This document shows positions 18,304 to 26,640 of a stretch of DNA of 64,000 bases, piece by piece. The stretch covers positions 1 to 64,000 of the forward strand of contig JBIPLJ010000012.1 in assembly GCA_044368415.1 (NCBI GenBank), read 5' to 3'. The notes below the pieces were generated by a model. The model ran no database searches and had not been told where the DNA came from. It worked only from the letters and a program-made list of their open reading frames with translations. A program made the translations under genes and the position numbers. The DNA comes from UBA4615 sp044368415 (lineage in GTDB: Bacteria; Pseudomonadota; Gammaproteobacteria; Burkholderiales; Burkholderiaceae_E). Each line of letters starts with the position of its first letter. Position 1 is the first letter of the stretch.

Positions 18304-19544
18304 CCCGCATCGCCTGCATCCGCGCCACGCCCGTCACCGTTCCGCTCGAGGCGCCCCTGCGCCACAGCAACGGCGCACACTGGGGGCGCTTCGTTCGCAC
18401 CCTGGTCGAGGTCGAGACCGACGACGGCCATGTCGGCCTGGGCGAGTTCGGCGGCGGCGGTGAGACCGCCACGGCTGCGGTCGAGGGCCTGATCGGGCTG
18501 CTGCGCGGTCACGACGTGTTCCGGCTCGAGGCGATGCGCTTTGCGATTTGCAACCCGACCGCGAGCCTCTACAACAACCGAACGCAGATGCACGCGGCGC
18601 TCGAGTTCGCCTGCCTCGACATCATGGGCAAGAAACTGGGCGTGCCGGTCGCCGAGCTGCTCGGCGGGCGCGTGCGCGACTCGGTCGAGTTCGCCTCGTA
18701 CCTGTTCTTCCGCTACGCCGACCCCAGGACCGGCGACGGCGAGGTCCGCACCCCCGAGCAGCTGGTCGCGCATGCCCGAATGCTCAAGGCCGAGCACGGG
18801 TTCGCCTCGCATAAGCTCAAGGGCGGCGTGTTTCCGCCCGCGCACGAGCTGGCCTGCTACACGGCGCTCGCGCACGCTTTCCCGGCCGATCCGCTGCGCC
18901 ACGACCCGAATTGCGCCTGGTCGCTCGCCGACGCGATCGCGTTCTGCCGCGGCATCGAGGGGCTCAACAACCACTTCATCGAGGATCCGGTCTGGGGGAT
19001 GCCGCAGCTGGCCCGCTTGCGCGAGATCGTGCGCATGCCCACGGCGACCAACACCGTGGTGATCAACTTCGAGCAGCTCGCGGCCAACGTCGTGCAACGC
19101 GCGGTCGACGTGATCCTGCTCGACACCACCTTCTGGGGCGGCATCCGCCCGTGCGTGAAGGCCGCGGGCATCTGCGAGACCTTCGGGCTGGGTGTGGCGG
19201 TGCACTCCTCGGGCGAGCTTGGCGTGCAGCTCGCCTCGATGCTGCACATGGGCGCGGTGGTGCCGAACCTGGGCTACTCGGCCGACGCGCACTACCACCA
19301 CCTGGTCGACGACGTGATCGTCGGCGGCAAGATGCGTTACGTGAACGGGCGCATCTCCGTGCCGACGGCGCCGGGGCTGGGCGTGACGCTCGATGCCGAG
19401 AAGGTCGCGCGTTACCACGAGCTCTATAAAGAGCTGGGCGGCTACGCCTACGACCGCGACCCGGGCCGCCCGGGCTGGTATCCGCTGGTGCCGAACTCGG
19501 ACTGGGCGGACCCGGGCCTGTCGATGATGCCGTCGATGTGCTGA
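18300..19544 (+). CDS. enolase-superfamily acid-sugar dehydratase (glucarate dehydratase-like)
   Basis: The 414-residue protein follows the glucarate dehydratase plan. The lysine pair is K172-L-K174 (HKLKGG), metal ligands fit D202, E228 and N256, and the general acid/base histidine is H302 (AVHSSGE). The spacings of 28, 26 and 28 residues between these points fit the E. coli GlucD pattern. It should remove water from an aldonic or aldaric acid to give a 2-keto-3-deoxy (or 5-keto-4-deoxy) product. True glucarate dehydratases carry HSNNHFD where this has HSSGELG, so the substrate probably differs. It is coupled to the regulator by an ATGA overlap. Confidence 0.85.
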   Translation: MTRIACIRATPVTVPLEAPLRHSNGAHWGRFVRTLVEVETDDGHVGLGEFGGGGETATAAVEGLIGLLRGHDVFRLEAMRFAICNPTASLYNNRTQMHAALEFACLDIMGKKLGVPVAELLGGRVRDSVEFASYLFFRYADPRTGDGEVRTPEQLVAHARMLKAEHGFASHKLKGGVFPPAHELACYTALAHAFPADPLRHDPNCAWSLADAIAFCRGIEGLNNHFIEDPVWGMPQLARLREIVRMPTATNTVVINFEQLAANVVQRAVDVILLDTTFWGGIRPCVKAAGICETFGLGVAVHSSGELGVQLASMLHMGAVVPNLGYSADAHYHHLVDDVIVGGKMRYVNGRISVPTAPGLGVTLDAEKVARYHELYKELGGYAYDRDPGRPGWYPLVPNSDWADPGLSMMPSMC

Positions 19545-19558
19545 GGGGACCGCTGGTG

Positions 19559-21031
19559 ATGGCCCGCCTGTCCGAAGTGACGCTCGCGACGCTGCCCGCA
19601 GCACAGCCCCACAGGCAGTCCGCACTGCGGTCCGCCGCGATCGCCCGCCCCGCCTACACGCGGCGCAACGCGCGGATCGGCGTCGTGCACCTGGGCGTCG
19701 GGAACTTCCACCGCGCCCACCAGGCAGTGGTCTTCGATGACCTGCTCGCCGCGGGCGATGCCCGCTGGGCGGTGAGCGGCGTGAGCCTGCGGCGGCCGGT
19801 GATGCGCGATGCGCTCGCGCCGCAGGACGGCCTCTACACCCTGCTGGTGCGCGACGGTGCCGGTACGCGGGCGCGCGTCATCGGCGCGCTGCGCGAACTG
19901 CTGGTGGCGCCCGAGTCGCCGGCGGCGGTCATCGCACGGCTCGCGGCCGCGGACACGCGGCTCGTCACGCTCACCGTGACCGAGAAGGGCTACGACGAGA
20001 CTGGACCGACGAGCGCGGTCGGGCTTCTCGCCCGTGGTCTGGCCGCGCGGCGCGCGGCCGGGCTGGGCGGGCTGTCGGTGCTGTCCTGCGACAACCTGTC
20101 GCACAACGGCACGCGGCTGCAGGCGCGGCTGCGCGCCGAGGCGGCGGCGATCGATCCCGGGCTTGCCGACTGGATCGACCGTGCCGTCGCCTGCCCGGAC
20201 AGCATGGTCGACCGGATCGTGCCGGCCACGGTCGACGCGGACCGCGAGGAGGCCGCGCGGCTGCTGGGCGTGGACGACGCATGGCCTGTCGCCGCGGAGC
20301 CGTACACGCAGTGGGTGATCGAGCGCCGTTTCGCCGGCGAGGCGCCGCCGCTCGAGGCCGCGGGCGCCGAGCTGGTCGACGACGTCGCGCCCTGGGAGGC
20401 GATGAAGCTGCGGTTGCTGAACGCCGCACACTCGTCGCTCGCCTATCTCGGTTCGAGCGCGGGCCTGCCCACCGTCGACGCCGCGGTCGCCGAGCCGCGG
20501 CTGCGCGCCTTCGTCGAGCGGCTCTGGATACAGGCCGCGGCGACGCTGCCGGCCTCGGTGCGCGCACAGGCACCGGCCTATGGCGCTCGCCTGTTCGAGC
20601 GCTTCGCGAATCCGGCGCTTCGCCACCGGCTGCTTCAGATCGCGATGGACGGCTCGCGCAAGCTGCCGCAGCGGCTGGTGGCGACGCTGCGCGAGGCGCG
20701 CCGCGCCGGCCTGCCACATGACACGCTGCTGCTCGCCGTCGCGGCGTGGATGCACTTCTGCGCGGGCCGCGACGACTCGGGCGGCGAGCTGCCGCTCGAA
20801 GATCCGTTCGCTGCACGCCTGCGCGCGATCGCGCAGGCCCCGGGCGTGGCGATACAGACGGTGCGCGCGATGCTCGCGATCGACGAGGTGTTCGGCGACG
20901 CCGCGGCCGATACGACGCTCGCGCCGGCGCTCGCCGCTGCGCTCGACGGACTGCGCCGGCGCGGCGCGTTCGCTTCGCTCGCGGCCGACGGCTCGCCCGT
21001 CGCGCTATCATCGGCGGCCCCGCGCGCTTGA
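19559..21031 (+). CDS. mannitol dehydrogenase family oxidoreductase (fructuronate reductase-like)
   Basis: The 490-residue polyol-specific long-chain dehydrogenase has an N-terminal NAD-binding domain with GVVHLGVGNFHRAHQAV (about 41-57). In the C-terminal domain the family residues K283, N288 and H291 occur in MKLRLLNAAHSSLAYLG. Family members reduce fructuronate or tagaturonate or oxidise mannitol and arabinitol. In this setting it may feed the dehydratase with an aldonate. The ATG at 19559 is preferred because GAGGGG lies about 8 bases upstream; a GTG at 19538 would overlap the previous gene. Confidence 0.85.
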   Translation: MARLSEVTLATLPAAQPHRQSALRSAAIARPAYTRRNARIGVVHLGVGNFHRAHQAVVFDDLLAAGDARWAVSGVSLRRPVMRDALAPQDGLYTLLVRDGAGTRARVIGALRELLVAPESPAAVIARLAAADTRLVTLTVTEKGYDETGPTSAVGLLARGLAARRAAGLGGLSVLSCDNLSHNGTRLQARLRAEAAAIDPGLADWIDRAVACPDSMVDRIVPATVDADREEAARLLGVDDAWPVAAEPYTQWVIERRFAGEAPPLEAAGAELVDDVAPWEAMKLRLLNAAHSSLAYLGSSAGLPTVDAAVAEPRLRAFVERLWIQAAATLPASVRAQAPAYGARLFERFANPALRHRLLQIAMDGSRKLPQRLVATLREARRAGLPHDTLLLAVAAWMHFCAGRDDSGGELPLEDPFAARLRAIAQAPGVAIQTVRAMLAIDEVFGDAAADTTLAPALAAALDGLRRRGAFASLAADGSPVALSSAAPRA

Positions 21032-21084
21032 GCCCGTGCGCGAATGCGAACGCGGCCGATCACCACGACAGAGGAGACCTACAG

Positions 21085-21822
21085 ATGGCTGGAAGACTCG
21101 CGGGCAAGCGCATCCTGGTGACCGCCGCAGGCGCCGGCATCGGCCGCGCAACCGTGCTGATGATGGCCGCCGAGGGCGCGCAGGTGATCGCCACCGACAT
21201 GAAGGCCGAGCTGCTCGATTCGCTCGCGGGCGTCGCCGGCATCGAGACCCGCAGGCTCGACGTGCTGAACGATGCCGACGTCGCCGCTGTCATTGGTGCG
21301 CAGCCGCTCGACGTGCTGTTCAACTGCGCCGGCTGGGTCCACCAGGGCGGCATCGAGCAGTGCTCGGACGCCGACTGGGACCTGAGCTTCAACCTCAACG
21401 TGCGCGCGCAGTGGAAGACCATCGCCGCGGCGCTCCCCGGCATGCTCGAGCGCGGCGGCGGCTCGATCATCAACATGGCGTCGATGTGCTCGAGCTTGAA
21501 GGGCTTCGCCAACCGCTTCGCCTACGGCGCCAGCAAGGCCGCCGTGATCGGCCTGACCAAGTCGGTCGCGATCGACTACGTCGCGCGCGGCATCCGCTGC
21601 AACTGCATCTGCCCGGGCACGGTCGACACGCCGAGCCTGCAGGACCGTATCAACGCCTTCGACGATCCCGTCGAGGCGCGTCGGATGTTCGTCGCGCGCC
21701 AGCCCATGGGCCGGCTCGCGACCGCCGAGGAGATCGCGCCGATCGCTGTGTACCTCGCCAGCGACGAATCCCGTTTCGCCACCGGCCAGCCGTTCTGCGT
21801 GGACGGCGGCGCGATGATCTGA
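21085..21822 (+). CDS. SDR oxidoreductase, 2-keto-3-deoxy-sugar-acid dehydrogenase type
   Basis: The 245-residue classical SDR has TAAGAGIG at 13-20, NCAG at 80-83, an active-site serine near 133-136, and Y147/K151 in YGASK. The closest remembered group is 2-keto-3-deoxy-L-fuconate 4-dehydrogenase and relatives. These oxidise C4 of a 2-keto-3-deoxy acid to the 2,4-diketo acid. The next gene encodes a FAH-family hydrolase, the usual partner that cleaves that product. A strong GAGGAGA ribosome binding site precedes the ATG. Confidence 0.85.
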   Translation: MAGRLAGKRILVTAAGAGIGRATVLMMAAEGAQVIATDMKAELLDSLAGVAGIETRRLDVLNDADVAAVIGAQPLDVLFNCAGWVHQGGIEQCSDADWDLSFNLNVRAQWKTIAAALPGMLERGGGSIINMASMCSSLKGFANRFAYGASKAAVIGLTKSVAIDYVARGIRCNCICPGTVDTPSLQDRINAFDDPVEARRMFVARQPMGRLATAEEIAPIAVYLASDESRFATGQPFCVDGGAMI

Positions 21823-21862
21823 AGCCCCCGCCGAACCCCCGTTCCACCAGGAGATCCCTCGC

Positions 21863-22714
21863 ATGAAACTCGTCCGCTACGGCAAGCCCGGCAAGGAGAA
21901 GCCCGGCCTCATCGACGCCGAAGGCACGCTGCGCGACCTGTCCGGCGTCGTGGCCGACATCGGTCCGGCCCAGCTCTCGCCGAAGTCGCTCGCCAAGCTC
22001 GCCAAGCTCAAGACTGCGAACCTGCCGCTGGTACGCGGCAAGCCGCGCATGGGCATCCCGTTCTCCGGCGCGACCAAATTCGTTGCGATCGGCCTGAACT
22101 ACTCCGACCACGCCGCCGAGACCGGCAACCCGATCCCCAAGGAGCCGATCGTCTTCCACAAGACGCTGAGCTGCATGGTCGGGCCGAACGACGACGTGAT
22201 GCTGCCCAAGGGCTCGAAGAAGACCGACTGGGAGGTCGAGCTCGGCATCGTGATCGGTACCACTGCGCGCAACGTGTCGAAGAAGGACGCGCTGTCGCAT
22301 GTCGCCGGCTACTGCGTCGTCAACGACGTGTCCGAGCGCGAGTGGCAGCTCGAGCACGGCCCGACCTGGGACAAGGGCAAGGGCTTCGACACCTTCGGCC
22401 CGATCGGTCCCTGGCTGGTGACGCCGGACGAGGTCGGCAACCCGGGAAAGCTCGACATGTGGCTGGATGTCAACGGCGTGTCGCGCCAGCGCGGCAGCAC
22501 CAAGACGATGATCTTCGACTGCGCGACCCTGGTCGCCTACGTGAGCGCGCTGTTCACGCTGAACCCGGGCGACATCATCACCACCGGCACCCCGCCGGGC
22601 GTGGCGATGGGCATGAAGCCCGCGCCGGTGTTCCTGAAGGCCGGCGACACGATGACGCTCGGCATCCAGGGCCTGGGTGAGCAGCATCAGAAGGTCGTGA
22701 AGTACATTGCCTGA
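21863..22714 (+). CDS. fumarylacetoacetate hydrolase family protein, 2,4-diketo-3-deoxy acid hydrolase type
   Basis: The 283-residue FAH-fold protein has metal ligands in WEVELG (E124, E126) and NDVSERE (D155). Substrate-site segments are GLNYSDHAAETGNPIPKEP, KGFDTFGPIGPW and TGTPPGVAMGM. It is of the same size and type as 2,4-diketo-3-deoxy-L-fuconate hydrolase and ureidoglycolate-lyase-annotated proteins. It likely splits the diketo acid from the SDR to pyruvate and a short hydroxy acid. It follows the SDR by 40 bases and is the last gene of the rightward operon. Confidence 0.87.
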   Translation: MKLVRYGKPGKEKPGLIDAEGTLRDLSGVVADIGPAQLSPKSLAKLAKLKTANLPLVRGKPRMGIPFSGATKFVAIGLNYSDHAAETGNPIPKEPIVFHKTLSCMVGPNDDVMLPKGSKKTDWEVELGIVIGTTARNVSKKDALSHVAGYCVVNDVSEREWQLEHGPTWDKGKGFDTFGPIGPWLVTPDEVGNPGKLDMWLDVNGVSRQRGSTKTMIFDCATLVAYVSALFTLNPGDIITTGTPPGVAMGMKPAPVFLKAGDTMTLGIQGLGEQHQKVVKYIA

Positions 22715-22901
22715 CGGTGACGGCCTGATCCCCGATGGCGGCGGGCACGTCCCGCCGCCGGATCGCTGCTACATCGGCTTCACACCCTCCGCTTCACACA
22801 TCTTTACCGCGTGCTTGCATCGCCTTGACCGGGCGCGCGCACGATGCCTCCATCGACGGGCCGCCCGGTCCGTCGTGTCCCCAGGACCGATGGAGCCCAC
22901 C

Positions 22902-23423
22902 GTGAACACATTCGCTTCCCACTCGCCCCGCGGCATCAGCCGCTTCCTGTCGCGCCGCTGGCGCGTCGTCGGTCTGGCTGCCGCGGTCGCGGGCGTGCTG
23001 GCGCTCGGCGCGTGCTCGCACGGGCCGCACCGCGGCTGGGGCGACGGCCCGATGTCGGCGCAGATGGATCCGGAGCGCGCGGCGCGCTTCACCGAGAAGA
23101 TGGCCGATCGCATCGTGTCCGAGGTCGACGGCACGCCGGAGCAGAAGCAGCGGATCTCCGCGATCGCGCAGGGCGCGATGACCGACCTGATGCCGCTGCG
23201 CGAGAAGATGCGCGACGGCCGCCGCCGCTCGGTCGAGCTGCTGCGTGCGCCGGCCATCGACCGCGGCGCGATCGAGACGCTGCGCGCGGAGCAGATCGCG
23301 CTCGCCGATGGGGCGTCGAAGCGGCTCGCGCAGGCGATGGCGGACACGGCCGAGGTGCTGACGCCGGAGCAGCGGATCAAGCTCGCCGAGCGGATGCAGC
23401 GTCGCATGGGACGCTGGTCGTGA
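22902..23423 (+). CDS. Spy/CpxP-like periplasmic protein (LTXXQ type)
   Basis: The mature part is all-helical and charged, with the family-like repeats DGTPEQKQRISAIAQG and EVLTPEQRIKLAERMQRRMG. It follows a hydrophobic segment ending in L-G-A-C, which could be a lipobox. Spy/CpxP proteins act as ATP-independent periplasmic chaperones or dampen sensor kinases. The GTG at 22902 is preferred because GGAG lies six bases upstream; an ATG at 22890 would add four residues. The adjacent response-regulator/kinase pair begins 53 bases downstream, matching cpxP/cpxRA-like arrangements. Confidence 0.75.
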   Translation: MNTFASHSPRGISRFLSRRWRVVGLAAAVAGVLALGACSHGPHRGWGDGPMSAQMDPERAARFTEKMADRIVSEVDGTPEQKQRISAIAQGAMTDLMPLREKMRDGRRRSVELLRAPAIDRGAIETLRAEQIALADGASKRLAQAMADTAEVLTPEQRIKLAERMQRRMGRWS

Positions 23424-23476
23424 GCCCTCGGGCCGCGACCCTGGCGCCGCGGCCCGTCGCCCCTCACACTCCTGCC

Positions 23477-24190
23477 ATGGTTCATGTGCTGATGATCGAG
23501 GACGACCTGCGGCTGGCCGCGATGGTCGCGACCTACCTGCGCGGCGCCGGCTTCGCGGTCGAGCAGGCGCCCGATGGCGCGACCGGGCTCGCCGCGCTGG
23601 CCGCGCGCGACGGCCCGGTCGTGGACCTGGTGCTGCTCGACCTGATGCTGCCGGATGCCGACGGCCTCGCGCTGTGCCGTCGCATCCGCGCTGGTTCCGA
23701 GGTGCCGATCGTCATGGTCACCGCTCGCGGCGACACCGCCGACCGCATCGTCGGGCTGGAGCTCGGCGCCGACGACTACCTGCCCAAGCCCTTCGAGCCG
23801 CGCGAGCTGCTCGCACGCATCCGTGCGGTGCTGCGCCGACGCGGCGCGGGCTCGGCGCCCTCGGCCGGCGGGGCTGACGTGCTGCGGTTCGGACGGCTCG
23901 AGATCGACCGCGGCGCGCGCGAGGTGCGGCTCGACGGTCGGGCGCGGCCACTGACCAGCCACCAGTTCGCGCTGCTGGTGGCGCTCGCAGAGTCGGCCGG
24001 CCGGGTGCTGACGCGCGAGCAGTTGATGGAGCGGGTGCGCGGCGAGGCGCTGGATGTCTACGACCGCTCGATCGACGTGCACGTCGGCCGCATCCGTGCG
24101 GCGATCGAGGACGATGTGCGCCATCCGCGGCGCATCGTGACCGTGCGCGGCGCGGGCTATGTGTTCGCGAAGTCGCAGGACGCAGAGTGA
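23477..24190 (+). CDS. OmpR-family response regulator
   Basis: The 237-residue regulator has a receiver domain with acidic residues in MIEDD, the phosphorylated aspartate D55 in VLLDLMLPDADG, and the conserved lysine in DDYLPKPFEP. The C-terminal winged helix (about 135-232) ends in TVRGAGYVFAKS, typical of OmpR/PhoB proteins. It overlaps the kinase gene by four bases (GTGA). It probably controls the upstream Spy-like gene in an envelope-stress or metal response. Confidence 0.92.
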   Translation: MVHVLMIEDDLRLAAMVATYLRGAGFAVEQAPDGATGLAALAARDGPVVDLVLLDLMLPDADGLALCRRIRAGSEVPIVMVTARGDTADRIVGLELGADDYLPKPFEPRELLARIRAVLRRRGAGSAPSAGGADVLRFGRLEIDRGAREVRLDGRARPLTSHQFALLVALAESAGRVLTREQLMERVRGEALDVYDRSIDVHVGRIRAAIEDDVRHPRRIVTVRGAGYVFAKSQDAE

Positions 24191-25572
24191 AGCGTCTGTA
24201 CATTCGGATCTACCTGTCGATGATCGCCAGCCTGGCGATCTTCGCGCTGATCGCCGCGCTCGGCTGGAAGTTCGCCTTCGACCGCGAGCATGCTTCGCGC
24301 GACGAGCGGGCGCTGGTCGCCGAGGTGGTCGCGGCGCTGCTGCCGCCGGCCGACGCGCCGCCCGAGGCGCAGCGCGCCGTGCTCGAGCGCTGGCATCTGC
24401 GCACCGGCGTCGACGTCGCGCTGTTCGATGTGCGGCGGGTACCCATCGCGTCGGCCGGCCGGCCGGTGCCGCCACCCATGCGGGTCGACGGCGGACGCGA
24501 AGGGCAGGAGGGCTGGAGCGCCTGGCGCGATGCGGCCGAGCACGGGCCGCCGGCCTGGTCGGTGCGCCTGCCCGACGGCCGCTGGGCGGTCGCGCGGATC
24601 TGGCGCTTCAAGGGCGGCCCGCCCTTCGGCTGGGGCGCCGTGCTGCTGGCGCTCACGCTGGCGGTCGCGATCGGCGCCTATCCGATGGTGCGCCGGCTCA
24701 CACATCGGCTCGAGCGGCTGCAGCGGGGCGTCGAGGCGCTCGGCTCGGGCGACCTGTCGGCGCGCGTGCCGGTGCAGGGCCGCGACGAGGTCGCCGCGCT
24801 CGCGGCGAGCTTCAACCGCTCGGCCGAGCGGATCGAGACGCTGGTGCGCGCGCAGCGCTCGCTGCTGGCCAACGCCTCGCATGAGCTGCGCTCACCGTTG
24901 GCGCGGCTGAAGATGGCCACGGTGCTGCTGACCGAGCCGTCCGAGGGCGGCTCCGGTCCCGGCGGCAACGGCGGCGGCGTCGCCACGGACGTCGCCGCCG
25001 GGGCGCAGCGGGCGGCGCTGCGCGACGAGGTCGAGCGCAACGTCGGCGAGCTCGACGCGCTGATCGAGGAGATCCTGCTGGCGAGCCGCCTGGACGCCGG
25101 CGCAGGCATCGCGCGTGAGCCGGTCGACCTGCTGACGCTGCTCGCCGAGGAGGCGGGGCGGGCGCAGGCGACGCTGTCTATCGACGGGGAGAGTGCCGAC
25201 GCCCCGATCGCCTCCCGCTTCACCGTCGAGGGCGACCCGCGGCTGCTGCGACGCGCGGCGCGCAACCTGCTCGAGAACGCGCGTCGCCATGGCGCGGGCT
25301 CCCCGGTCGAGGTGCTGCTGTCCGGTGGGTCGCGGGGCCCGGTCCTCGAGGTGCTCGACCGCGGGCCGGGCGTGCCCGAGCCCGAGCGCGAGCGGATCTT
25401 CGAGCCCTTCCACCGGCTTGCAGGCCACGGCGAGGCGGCCGGCGGTGTCGGCCTTGGGCTGTCGCTGGTACGCCAGATCGCGCAGCGCCACGGCGCCGCC
25501 GCGGTCTGCCTGCCGCGCGAGGGCGGCGGCAGCCGGTTCAGGCTCGAGTTCGGCGCCGCGGCGGCACGCTGA
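24187..25572 (+). CDS. sensor histidine kinase
   Basis: The 461-residue kinase has two membrane helices (about 8-28 and 155-175) around a short periplasmic domain. A HAMP linker follows, then a HisKA domain with H232 in ANASHELRSPLARLK. The ATPase domain contains NLLENARRHG, DRGPGVP and GGVGLGLSLV. The periplasmic part is only about 125 residues, similar to CpxA/RstB-type sensors. A Gly-rich insertion lies just after the dimerisation helix (about 258-270). It starts with GTG inside the regulator stop, so the two are translated together. Confidence 0.9.
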   Translation: MKRLYIRIYLSMIASLAIFALIAALGWKFAFDREHASRDERALVAEVVAALLPPADAPPEAQRAVLERWHLRTGVDVALFDVRRVPIASAGRPVPPPMRVDGGREGQEGWSAWRDAAEHGPPAWSVRLPDGRWAVARIWRFKGGPPFGWGAVLLALTLAVAIGAYPMVRRLTHRLERLQRGVEALGSGDLSARVPVQGRDEVAALAASFNRSAERIETLVRAQRSLLANASHELRSPLARLKMATVLLTEPSEGGSGPGGNGGGVATDVAAGAQRAALRDEVERNVGELDALIEEILLASRLDAGAGIAREPVDLLTLLAEEAGRAQATLSIDGESADAPIASRFTVEGDPRLLRRAARNLLENARRHGAGSPVEVLLSGGSRGPVLEVLDRGPGVPEPERERIFEPFHRLAGHGEAAGGVGLGLSLVRQIAQRHGAAAVCLPREGGGSRFRLEFGAAAAR

Positions 25573-25596
25573 GCGCGTCGCCGCGACGTGCCGGCC

Positions 25597-26565
25597 TCAC
25601 TTGGGCGGCTGGCGCGTGCCCTGGGTCACCGGGTATCCGGGGCGCCCGGTCTTCATCCACTGGACGATGTTGCGCGCGGCCTTCGTGCGCAGCTCGACCT
25701 CCGAGGCCACCGAGTAGAACGCCGAATGCGGCGAGAAGATCACCCGCGGGTCGGCGAGCAGCGGGTGGTCGGTGGGCACCGGCTCGGTTGGCAGCACGTC
25801 TAGGCCCACGCCGGCGAGCCGGCCCTCGCCGACCACCGCGGTGAGGCCTTCGAGGTCGATGATGCCGCCGCGCGCGGTATTCACCAGGTACGAGCCTGGC
25901 TTCATCCGGCGCAGCAGGTCGGCACCGACCAGCCCGCGGGTGTCGTCGTTCAAGAGGCAGTGGATCGAGATCGCGTCGGCCTGCGCGAAGAGCTGCTCGA
26001 GCGACACGCGCTCCACGTAGGCCGGGAAGTCGCCCTCGATCAGGTTCGGGTCGTGTGCGATCACGTGCTTGAAGGTGTTGCGCGCGATGTGTGCGAAACG
26101 CTTGCCGATGCGGCCCAGACCCAGCACGCCGACGGTCATGTCGGTCAGCCGCGGTACGCGGCCGGCGCTGGTGTAGTGCCAAGTGCCGGCCTTCACGTCG
26201 GTGTTCCAGCGAACGATGTTGCGGATCGACGCGAGGATCATCGCGAAGGCGTGGCTCGAGACCTCGCCGACGCCGTAGTCGGGACTGTTAGCGACCCAGA
26301 CGCCGGCGGCCTGCGCGGCCCGCGCGTCGATGGTGTCGTAGCCGGCGCCGATCCGCGACGCCAGGCCGATGCCGGGGCACGCGGCGAAGACCTTCGCGCC
26401 GACCGGCGCGTATTGCACGAGCAGCGCCGAGCAGCCCTCGGCGGCGGCGATCACCTCGTCCTCGGTCTTGCACTGCGCCTCGATCAGCTGGATGCCGGCC
26501 TCGCGGAACAGGGTGCGCTCGAGCGAGACGTCGAGCATGTCGTAGTCGGTGAACAGGACTTTCAT
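25597..26565 (-). CDS. D-isomer-specific 2-hydroxyacid dehydrogenase, CtBP-like
   Basis: The 322-residue NAD-dependent enzyme has the nucleotide-binding motif VGVLGLGRIGKRFAHIAR and catalytic residues of the family: R in VNTARGG, E in LDVLPTEP and H in SPHSAFYS. The substrate domain opens with KVLFTDYDMLDVSLER, as in C-terminal-binding-protein-like dehydrogenases. It should reduce or oxidise a 2-keto/2-hydroxy acid. It lies 75 bases after the LacI regulator on the same strand and converges with the sensor kinase. Its 5' leader contains an 18-bp tandem duplication. Confidence 0.87.
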   Translation of the reverse strand: MKVLFTDYDMLDVSLERTLFREAGIQLIEAQCKTEDEVIAAAEGCSALLVQYAPVGAKVFAACPGIGLASRIGAGYDTIDARAAQAAGVWVANSPDYGVGEVSSHAFAMILASIRNIVRWNTDVKAGTWHYTSAGRVPRLTDMTVGVLGLGRIGKRFAHIARNTFKHVIAHDPNLIEGDFPAYVERVSLEQLFAQADAISIHCLLNDDTRGLVGADLLRRMKPGSYLVNTARGGIIDLEGLTAVVGEGRLAGVGLDVLPTEPVPTDHPLLADPRVIFSPHSAFYSVASEVELRTKAARNIVQWMKTGRPGYPVTQGTRQPPK

Positions 26566-26573
26566 CGAGGCTC

Positions 26574-26609
26574 CTCGGAACGGTGGGAATGCTCGGAACG
26601 GTGGGAATG
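26574..26609. repeat. two tandem copies of an 18-bp unit
   Basis: CTCGGAACGGTGGGAATG occurs twice head to tail, at 26574-26591 and 26592-26609, without mismatch. It occupies the short leader between the LacI-type gene and the CtBP-like gene. Confidence 0.9.
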
Positions 26610-26640
26610 ATAGGGGGGCAGGTCGGCGGTTCGGTTCGAT

